Assembly: GCA_030453005.1 (NCBI GenBank)
Contig: JAKDLE010000228.1
Coordinates: 1-5,558 of the forward strand
Direction of reading: 5' to 3'
Length of the DNA: 5,558 nt
Source of the DNA: Pseudonocardia sp.
GTDB taxonomy: Bacteria; Actinomycetota; Actinomycetes; Mycobacteriales; Pseudonocardiaceae
Below the pieces are notes generated by a model. It was not told the origin of the DNA and made no database searches. It was given only the letters and a program-made list of their open reading frames with translations. Made by a program: the position numbers and the translations under genes. The number at the start of each line of letters is the position of its first letter. Positions within the stretch are counted from its first letter, which is position 1. Below are positions 1-4,529 of the stretch, piece by piece.

Positions 1-118
1 TCCGGGCCCCGACGTTCTCCGGGCCCCGACGTTCTCCGGGCCCCGACGTTCTCCGGGCCCCGACGTTCTCCGAGCCACCGACATTTTCAGAGCCCGGGCG
101 TTCTCCGAGCGCCCGGCG
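1..118. repeat. 17-bp tandem repeat array, decaying rightward
   Basis: Four identical 17-bp units (TCCGGGCCCCGACGTTC) lie head to tail at 1-17, 18-34, 35-51 and 52-68. Three diverged units of about 15-20 bp follow (about 69-88, 89-103 and 104-118), keeping the TCCGAGC start and a GTTC-like end. The array begins at the window edge, so its full length is unknown. Each unit holds the palindrome GGGCCC. I see no plausible gene in it. It lies beyond the 3' end of the minus-strand methyltransferase. A perfect core with degenerate copies on one side is typical of an array that changes length by slippage or unequal recombination. Confidence 0.9.
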
Positions 119-190
119 CACTCAGCCCGCCCGCCGCGGAAGCGGCCCCGCGTCCCGGGGGCCGGGTGGTGATCGTCGTCGGCCGCACGC

Positions 191-330
191 CACTGCTGAG
201 CCGACCGCCAGGGGGTGCGGTCGATCACGATCTCCGACGGGGTGTCGCGGCGTGATCGCCGGGTGCCGTCCCGGCTGCTGCACCCGCCGCCGCAGAGTGC
301 GGTGGATCACGATCTCCGTCGGGCGGGTGC
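191..330. repeat. Diverged tandem duplication, about 82-bp period
   Basis: Two copies of a 27-bp core, at 215-241 and 297-323, match at 25 of 27 positions and contain GATCACGATCTCCG. Weaker similarity continues upstream of each core (a CTGCTG-starting stretch of about 20 bp), so the duplicated unit is about 82 bp. Because 82 is not a multiple of three, the copies fall in different reading frames, which argues against a protein repeat. This stretch and its flanks fill the gap between the methyltransferase stop at 349 and the 17-bp array. I see no convincing gene in 119-348. Confidence 0.65.
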
Positions 331-348
331 GGCTGCCGGTCCGTGCGC

Positions 349-1101
349 TCAGCTGCGGGGGCGCAGGACGTAGCCGGTGTAGCCGTAGTCGTCGCCGTGG
401 GCGCGGCGCACCGCGATCTCGGCGCCCACCTCGTCGAGGGCGTCGTCGTGGCCGGGGTGGGTGGCGCGGAGCTCGGCGATCCGGGCGGCGAGCGGGGAGT
501 AGTAGGCGTCCCAGTCGGGGTCGGGGAGCAGGTAGGTCGCCGCGACGGTCCAGCCGGCGTCCTGCGCGGCGGTGACGTTGCCGCCGGTGGTGCGCATCGC
601 CGGATAGCCCGCGTCCCAGAACGCGCGCGCGCCGGGCGCGGGGTCGATCGTCGTCCACTCGGCCTCGGTGAGCACCAGCACGCCGCCGGGGGCGAGCAAC
701 CGCCGCCACGCGCGCAGCGCCGCGTCGAAGCCCATGACGTAGGCCGACCCCTCGGCCCACAGCAGGTCCGCCGCGCCGTCGGGCAACGGGAGGTCGTCCA
801 TCGACGCGGCCAGGGCGTGGACGCGCCCGCCGAGCCCGGCGGACTCCGCGGCGGCGCGCAGCCGGGCGAGGAACGGCTCGTGGGTGTCGACGGCGGTCAC
901 CTCGCCGCCGGTCTCGCGGGCCAGCAGCACGGTGGCGGGCCCGGCGCCGCAGCCGATGTCCACGATCCGCGGCCGCGGTGGCAGCGCACCGGCGAGGCCG
1001 AGCAGCAGGCGCGTGGTGGCCGTCGAACCAGGAGACTCGCGGGGCAGGCCGGTGTGGGCGGCCCAGAAGAGCTCCCGCACAGTCGCCACGCCCGTGATCA
1101 T
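349..1101 (-). CDS. Class I SAM-dependent methyltransferase, 250 aa
   Basis: A probable cytosolic S-adenosylmethionine-dependent methyltransferase; the substrate cannot be told from sequence. The Rossmann-type core is clear. Motif I VDIGCGAGPAT is at residues 47-57. The acidic residue that usually contacts the SAM ribose is Asp72 in VTAVDTHEPF. The motif IV region ADLLWAEG is at 111-118, and LAPGGVLVLTEAEW at 136-149 forms the post-motif strand. A C-terminal extension of about 90 residues is rich in aromatics (FWDAGYPAM, DWDAYYSPL, DDYGYTGY) and probably shapes the acceptor site. The ATG at 1101 is supported because it overlaps the TGA of the upstream AbrB-family gene (ATGA overlap at 1098-1101), a translational-coupling arrangement. 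The reading frame is intact, but its upstream operon partner is frameshifted and 5'-truncated, so expression may now be reduced. Many proteins of this type are annotated only as methyltransferase domain-containing. Confidence 0.92.
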   Translation of the reverse strand: MITGVATVRELFWAAHTGLPRESPGSTATTRLLLGLAGALPPRPRIVDIGCGAGPATVLLARETGGEVTAVDTHEPFLARLRAAAESAGLGGRVHALAASMDDLPLPDGAADLLWAEGSAYVMGFDAALRAWRRLLAPGGVLVLTEAEWTTIDPAPGARAFWDAGYPAMRTTGGNVTAAQDAGWTVAATYLLPDPDWDAYYSPLAARIAELRATHPGHDDALDEVGAEIAVRRAHGDDYGYTGYVLRPRS

Positions 1102-1627
1102 GGCAGGTCGGGTGGACGGGTCCGGCGGCCGACCAGCCGCGCGATCGACGGAGCCACGAGCAGCATGACGACCACCCGCAGCACCTGGACCGCCACCACG
1201 AACGTGACGTCGCCGCCCGCGGAGATCGCCGTGGCGAGCACGGCGTACACCGCGCCGGGGTGGTGGCGAGGTATCCCTCCAGCAGGGTGACGCCGGTGAG
1301 CCGCGACAACAGCAGCCTCAGCCCCGCGCACAGCACTATTACCGCGACGATCAGCGCGGTGGCCAGTGGGAGTGCGCTCAGCGCGGTGCGCAAGGCGGAG
1401 CGGGTGAACCGCACCCGGGCCTGCCGGCCGATGACCGCGTAGGCGATCTCGACGACCACGACGGGCGGGCTCGCCCCGAACGACCAGCCCGTCAGGCCCA
1501 GGGCCGGCGCGACGGCCATCGGCCCGAGCAGCCCGCCCGCGGGCACCCGCGTGACCCGGGCCAGGCCCAGCCCGACGGTGCCGCAGAGCAGGAGGAACCC
1601 GAGGTCCACGACCCACCCGTTCGGCAT
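1098..1627 (-). pseudogene. AbrB-family membrane protein, 5'-truncated and frameshifted
   Basis: This is the C-terminal half of an AbrB-family (PF05145 type, often misnamed ammonia monooxygenase) integral membrane protein. Full-length members have two duplicated membrane domains and about 350 residues; only one domain remains (about 176 codons). From the ATG at 1627 one frame reads MPNGWVVDLGFLLL, then RVPAGGLLGPMAVA and LLEGYLATTP. The family continuation GAVYAVLATAISAGGDVTFV, then VQVLRVVVMLLVAPSIARL, appears in a different frame, ending at the TGA at 1098. Restoring one C on the plus strand near 1255-1256 makes a continuous TTPGAVYAVLATA, so a single-base loss in a short C/G run explains the break. 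It could be a real mutation or a homopolymer error. Homology ends near 1605-1620, where an opposite-strand aldolase fragment begins. The ATG at 1627 is therefore probably not the ancestral start. Confidence 0.82.
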
Positions 1628-1925
1628 GCACTTCGCGATGATCCGCAGCAGCGACCTCGTGCGCGTCGACGAGGACGGGCAGGTGGTGGAGGGCGACCGC
1701 GCGGTCAACGGCGCCGCCGTCGCCATCCACTGCGCGGTGCACGCGGCCGCTGCCGGCTCGACGCGTACGCGGCGGCGGCGGGGCTGGGTCGCCCACCTCG
1801 CCGGATCAGCCACGACGAGGCCGAGCTGACGCGCGGCCAGGTCGGCTACGAGTTCGCGGGGTGGTTCGGCGTTCCAGCCGATCTGGGAGCGGATCAGCCG
1901 CGAGCAGCCTGAGCTGTTCGAGTGA
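1617..1925 (+). pseudogene. Class II aldolase/adducin-family remnant
   Basis: Three fragments in three successive frame contexts together look like the class II aldolase/adducin family. Fragment 1 (1617-1748) reads PFGMHFAMIRSSDLVRVDED, followed by GQVVEGDRAVNGAAVAIHCA and VHAA. This is the family's substrate-loop region just before the zinc-binding HxH segment. Fragment 2 (from about 1751 to 1867) reads CRLDAYAAAAGLG, then RISHDEAELTRGQVGYEFAG and WF, the helical C-terminal region. Fragment 3 (1872-1925) reads FQPIWERISREQPELFE and a TGA, a typical family C terminus. Between fragments 1 and 2 roughly 90 residues carrying the metal-binding histidines are missing (estimated from remembered family length). 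Between fragments 2 and 3 there is one extra base within 1868-1871. The N-terminal part before 1617 is also absent. The gene cannot make an active enzyme. Confidence 0.8.
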
Positions 1926-1937
1926 GTTCGGAGTAGC

Positions 1938-2414
1938 TCAGCGACGGCCGAGGGCCAGCTCCCACACCGCCGCGGTCACCAGGCCGTAGGTGAGGTGCGG
2001 CACCAGGTCCGACACCCAGGAGCTCGCGGGCCATTTGCGCGGGTCGGTGATGCCGGTCACCGCCATCGGCCCGGTGGTGCCGACGTTGGCGGCGAGCCCG
2101 GCGCCCACGCCGAGCACCGCGAGCGGCACGTCACCGAGCCGGGGGCGCACCAGCCCGTAGAGCGCCCCGGTGCCGAGTCCGGCGGCGATGCCGAGCAGTG
2201 CCCCGACGGCGGAGCGGCGGTTGGTGGCGGCCTCGCTGTCCGGGCCGTCGGCCGACAGCGTCAGCCCGGTCATCTCCTCGGTCTTGCGAACGGTGTCCTC
2301 GGGTGTCGTGCTCGCCGGGCGGGCGTTCACGATCATATCGAGGAAGGTGGCCAGATTGAGGGCCGTGGTGCCCGCGGCGCCCGCGGCGATCCCGGCGAGA
2401 ACGGAGTGCTTCAT
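1938..2414 (-). CDS. Small four-segment membrane protein, unknown function
   Basis: A 158-residue protein that I do not recognise at family level beyond a general likeness to small actinobacterial membrane proteins of unknown function. Hydrophobic, Gly/Ala-rich segments suggest four transmembrane helices at about residues 5-29, 69-90, 96-115 and 134-155. A polar loop lies between the first two (about 32-66; RPASTTPEDTVRKTEEMTG). A conserved-looking C-terminal stretch, DPRKWPASSWVSDLVPHLTY (124-143), mixes Trp, Asp, Pro and His and may be the functional signature. The ATG at 2414 is preceded on the minus strand by AGGTGA four bases upstream, a good ribosome binding site. It is divergent from the SnoaL-like gene (62 bp between starts), so the two may share a regulatory region. 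Its stop is 12 bp from the stop of the convergent aldolase remnant. There is no sign of damage. Confidence 0.8.
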   Translation of the reverse strand: MKHSVLAGIAAGAAGTTALNLATFLDMIVNARPASTTPEDTVRKTEEMTGLTLSADGPDSEAATNRRSAVGALLGIAAGLGTGALYGLVRPRLGDVPLAVLGVGAGLAANVGTTGPMAVTGITDPRKWPASSWVSDLVPHLTYGLVTAAVWELALGRR

Positions 2415-2476
2415 GGCTCACCTGTTCCCTGCCGCCGCCGCGGGTAACCCCTCCCCGGAGCGGGTAGACGCCGATC

Positions 2477-2956
2477 ATGACGCGAGAGACGAACATGGCC
2501 ACTCAGGAGCGCGCCGCCGCTCACCTCAACGCGGGCGAGGTCGACGCGTTCGTCGACACGCTCTTCGCGGTAGACGCGCTGGACCACGACCCGGCGCCCG
2601 GCCAGGGCCCGGGCCGGGAGGGCTTCCGGGCCTTCTTCCACACGCTGACCGAGGCGTTCCCGGACGCCCAGCTGGCGCCCGAGGTCACCGTCGCCGACGA
2701 CGAGCACATCTCCTTCGCCTACACGCTGAACGGTCACCACACCGGCACGTTCCAGGGGGTGGAGCCCACCGGCAACCGCGTCGAGGTGCGCGGCGTGCAG
2801 ATCGGCCGGTTCGTCGACGGGCGGATCGTGGAGCGCTGGGGGAGCACCGACGAGCTCGGCATCCTCCAGCAGATCGGCGCCGCCCCGGTGAACCCCGAGG
2901 GTGACGAGCCGACCCTGATCACCCAGGTCAAGACCGCCCTGACGCCCGGGAGCTGA
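2477..2956 (+). CDS. SnoaL-like / ester-cyclase-fold protein
   Basis: A cytosolic alpha+beta-barrel protein of the SnoaL-like (NTF2-fold) superfamily, 159 residues from the ATG at 2477 or 153 from the ATG at 2495. Family features run in order: a short N-terminal helix; GREGFRAFFHTLTEAFPDAQ (46-65), matching the usual EG-x-RAFF-x-A-FPD pattern; a strand with DDEHISFAYTLNGHHTGTFQ (74-93); GVEPTGNRVEVRGVQIGRFV (94-113), where V-x-P-T-G-x-x-V is the classic signature; and DGRIVERWGSTDELGILQQI (114-133). Relatives include polyketide cyclases and many carrying the name ester cyclase without a known reaction. No polyketide genes lie nearby, so the substrate is unknown. The start is uncertain: neither ATG has a strong ribosome binding site (GGAG at 2457-2460 is far from 2477, GAGAG at 2483-2487 is closer to 2495). 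The 25-residue tail after the fold (PVNPEGDEPTLITQ) is longer than usual. Confidence 0.88.
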   Translation: MTRETNMATQERAAAHLNAGEVDAFVDTLFAVDALDHDPAPGQGPGREGFRAFFHTLTEAFPDAQLAPEVTVADDEHISFAYTLNGHHTGTFQGVEPTGNRVEVRGVQIGRFVDGRIVERWGSTDELGILQQIGAAPVNPEGDEPTLITQVKTALTPGS

Positions 2957-2963
2957 CCCGGGC
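2944..2963. terminator. Perfect hairpin between convergent genes
   Basis: A 7-bp perfect stem, GCCCGGG (2944-2950) and CCCGGGC (2957-2963), encloses a 6-base loop. The loop carries the TGA stop (2954-2956) of the SnoaL-like gene. It also sits just beyond the stop of the convergent operon (2967-2969 on the plus strand). There is no T-tract, as is common in high-GC actinobacteria. It could stop transcription from both sides, but function is an inference from position and symmetry. Confidence 0.45.
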
Positions 2964-2966
2964 TGG

Positions 2967-3473
2967 TCAGGCGTCGGGCCGAGTGGAGTCGGTCCGGGCC
3001 GGGCCCTCGGAAGTCGGGCCCTCGGGAGTCGGGTCGCCGGGAGTCGCGGCATCCGGCCCGGCGGCATCCGGCCCGGCGGCATCCGGCCCGGCGGCGCCCG
3101 GCCCGGCGGCATCCGGCCCGGCGGCGCCCAGCCCGGCGGCGCCCAGCCCGGCGGCGGCGGCACCGCCCGGTCCCGGGTTCCTCGTGGTGCGCAGCGGGCC
3201 CGCGGCGAACATGTCGAGCGTGCTCAGCGCCGGGTTGGTCGCGGGGATCCGCTCGACGACGACGACGTCGTCGACCGGCGGCGGTTCCTCCACCCGGACC
3301 GGCGCGGCGACGGCCGCGGCGTGCTCCAGCTCGGCCCGGTCGCGTTCCACCGCGATCTCCAGCGCCCGCAGCAGCCGCTGCCGGGGGCGGACCAGGACGA
3401 GCCAGGCCGCAGCGACACCGACCGCGAACGCCGCCAGGTACCAGAGCCAGGCTTGACCGAAGAGCCAGGACAC
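2967..3473 (-). CDS. ArfC-like single-pass membrane protein, repeat tail
   Basis: The third gene of a minus-strand operon, 168 residues, probably anchored in the cytoplasmic membrane. Residues 7-29 form one transmembrane helix (WLWYLAAFAVGVAAAWLVLV). A basic stretch RPRQRLLRALEIAVERDRAE (29-48) follows that is likely a short amphipathic helix or coiled coil. After it comes a Pro/Val linker (about 55-75), a short conserved-looking motif LSTLDMFAAGPLRTTRNPGP (83-102), and a low-complexity tail from 103 onward. The tail comprises seven AAGPD/AAGLG/AAGPG pentapeptides (about 109-143) and three (S/P)EGPT-type pentapeptides. The start is a GTG at 3473 with GGAAGG upstream at good spacing. Position behind an ArfA-like gene and a tiny membrane protein, plus size, match mycobacterial ArfC or its relatives. 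Sequence identity to either accessory protein cannot be settled here, so I give no symbol. Confidence 0.75.
   Translation of the reverse strand: MSWLFGQAWLWYLAAFAVGVAAAWLVLVRPRQRLLRALEIAVERDRAELEHAAAVAAPVRVEEPPPVDDVVVVERIPATNPALSTLDMFAAGPLRTTRNPGPGGAAAAGLGAAGLGAAGPDAAGPGAAGPDAAGPDAAGPDAATPGDPTPEGPTSEGPARTDSTRPDA
3001..3150. repeat. Ten in-phase 15-bp repeats, two unit types
   Basis: Seven units of a GCGGCATCCGGCCCG-like sequence run from 3046 to 3150; four are exact and three carry ATC-to-GCC or GG-to-AG changes. Directly to the left, in the same 15-bp phase, are three units of a different sequence (GGGCCCTCGGAAGTC-like) at 3001-3045. All lie inside the tail of the ArfC-like gene and encode pentapeptides, so copy-number change keeps the frame. 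The array is a likely length-variable site. Confidence 0.92.
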
Positions 3474-3506
3474 GGTGGATCCTTCCAGGAAGACGACGGG
3501 AACGGG

Positions 3507-3662
3507 TCAGGCCGTGCGCGGTGGGGATGCCTGCTCGCGCACCGCCTCGAGCTCGGCGATGCGGCGGCCCAGCGGACGGCTCCAGCACAGCCACGTGCAC
3601 AGGACGCCGAGCAGTACGGCCACGATCAGCCACACCCAGATCTGCGTGGACAACCAGAGCAT
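3507..3662 (-). CDS. ArfB-like 51-residue single-pass membrane protein
   Basis: A short gene between the OmpA-domain gene and the ArfC-like gene. The protein begins MLWLSTQIWVWLIVAVLLGV and has one transmembrane helix (about residues 8-26, Trp-rich at both ends). A basic/acidic cytosolic tail follows, RPLGRRIAELEAVREQASPP, likely helical. It is well supported despite its size. The ATG at 3662 has a strong ribosome binding site, GAGGAGGG, about 8 bases upstream. This site overlaps the TGA of the upstream gene (gap 14 bp), so the two are probably translationally linked. Mycobacterium tuberculosis ArfB is about 50 residues and holds the same place in the arfABC operon, where it is thought to be an accessory to the ArfA membrane protein. 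Assignment to that family is by position, length and topology, not by recognised residues. Confidence 0.8.
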   Translation of the reverse strand: MLWLSTQIWVWLIVAVLLGVLCTWLCWSRPLGRRIAELEAVREQASPPRTA

Positions 3663-3676
3663 CGGGAGCTCCCTCC

Positions 3677-4396
3677 TCAGCGGACGGTGATGTCGACCCG
3701 GCGTCCCGCGGCGTCCGGTACGGGTTCGCGTCCCTCGCCGAGCCCGCGCACGGTCAGGTGGTCGACGGGGATGCCGCCCGCGGCGAGGGTGTCCCGCACG
3801 CGGACCGCACGCGCGTCGGACAGCTCCTGGGCGGTGAGCAGGCCGTCTCCCGGGCCCGCGGCGACGAAGCCGTCCACCTGCAGGTGGAGCCCCGGCGCCC
3901 CCGCGACGAGCTCCAGCATCCGCGCCACCGTGGCCGCACCCTGTGCGGTGAGGGCGGGGCTGTTCGGCTCGAAGGTGATGGGCGTCGCGTCGAGCAGGGC
4001 GTCGATCGCGGCGTCCAGCTCCCGCCGGGTGCCAGGGTCGGGCTCGCCCCCCTCGCCTGCAACGGGCGGCGCGACGGACTCCCCGGCGGGGTCCGTCGAG
4101 GGCCGTGCGCTCGCGACCCGCACGCCGGTGACGCCCTGCACGATCCCCGCGGCCCGCTGCGCGTCGGGTGTGGAGATCCCGCTGACCAGCGCGTCGCGGC
4201 CGTCGAGGCGCGCGGTCGCGTCGGTGAACCCGGCGGTGGCGAGTGACTCACCCGCCGCCCGGGCCAGCCCGTCCTCGATCTGCGGTCCGGGCCACAGCAG
4301 GGTCAGGCCGGCCAGCACCGTCGGCACGAGGAGCCCGGCGGCGGCGAGGGGCAGCCACGGTGTGCGGGGTCGGTCGTCAGCGCTCGGGTGGCTCAC
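3677..4396 (-). CDS. OmpATb/ArfA-like BON + OmpA membrane protein
   Basis: The first gene of the operon. From the GTG at 4396 it encodes 239 residues: a short cytosolic N terminus, a transmembrane anchor at about 15-35 (LPLAAAGLLVPTVLAGLTLL), a BON-type domain at about 39-97 (IVQGVTGVRVASA at its end), a Pro/Gly linker (98-122), and an OmpA-like C-terminal domain at about 126-239. The OmpA part shows PITFEPNSPALTAQGAATVA (139-158), the SDARAVRVRD helix (193-202), LTVRGLGEGREPVPDAAGRR (214-233) and VDITVR at the end. The same architecture defines M. tuberculosis Rv0899 (OmpATb/ArfA), which is longer (about 326 residues) with a larger BON region. The anchor should place the OmpA domain outside the membrane near peptidoglycan. 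The conserved Asp of the usual GxTD motif is replaced (GFVAAG, 176-181), though Arg196 is kept. An ATG at 4477 in the same frame is possible, but its 27 extra residues look unlike a coding start and the GTG has GAGG just upstream. Confidence 0.8.
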   Translation of the reverse strand: MSHPSADDRPRTPWLPLAAAGLLVPTVLAGLTLLWPGPQIEDGLARAAGESLATAGFTDATARLDGRDALVSGISTPDAQRAAGIVQGVTGVRVASARPSTDPAGESVAPPVAGEGGEPDPGTRRELDAAIDALLDATPITFEPNSPALTAQGAATVARMLELVAGAPGLHLQVDGFVAAGPGDGLLTAQELSDARAVRVRDTLAAGGIPVDHLTVRGLGEGREPVPDAAGRRVDITVR

Positions 4397-4491
4397 GGGC
4401 CCTCGCTCTCCGGGTAGGGGCACATCGACCCTGCGGTGGACCACACACCGGTCGGTCGGCCGCTCCGACATGCCCACGTCGGATGCGAGGA

Positions 4492-4512
4492 TCGCACGCG
4501 ATCACCGTGCGA
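4492..4512. promoter_or_regulatory. Inverted repeat upstream of the FabG-type gene
   Basis: Perfect 7-bp arms TCGCACG (4492-4498) and CGTGCGA (4506-4512) are separated by 7 bases. The repeat ends 4 bases before the GAGGAG ribosome binding site of the dehydrogenase, inside the 133-bp divergent region shared with the ArfA-like gene (4397-4529). It could be a repressor operator (TetR- or GntR-size) or a leader hairpin that affects translation. No regulator gene is adjacent. I could not identify convincing -35/-10 boxes in this region. Confidence 0.35.
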
Positions 4513-4529
4513 CGACGAGGAGACCTCAC

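Noticed and set aside
1551..1616. An N-terminal extension of the aldolase remnant before 1617
   Set aside because: This part is antisense to the AbrB remnant and does not resemble the class II aldolase N terminus, so it is not included.
122..1813. A 563-codon open frame on the minus strand
   Set aside because: Only the part from about 1255 to 1627 matches a real family (AbrB). The rest is Arg/Pro/Ala-rich and antiparallel or out of frame to the methyltransferase, so it is a high-GC shadow extended by the frameshift.
2415..2476. A stress-sigma-like promoter (GGGTAA at 2442-2447 and GGGTAG at 2462-2467) before the SnoaL-like gene
   Set aside because: The -10-like hexamers fit loosely, but no good -35 element at the right spacing was found; GTTC at 2424-2427 is only a partial match. 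Too weak to list as a feature.
4397..4477. A longer N terminus of the ArfA-like protein from the ATG at 4477
   Set aside because: The extra 27 residues are polar and Arg-rich with no family likeness, and the GTG at 4396 has a GAGG site just upstream. I keep the shorter form but cannot exclude the longer one.
3321..4529. An in-frame upstream extension of the dehydrogenase on the plus strand
   Set aside because: It is antisense to the ArfA-like operon, has Ser/Arg/Pro-rich shadow composition, and the dehydrogenase has a clear ATG with GAGGAG at 4517-4522.
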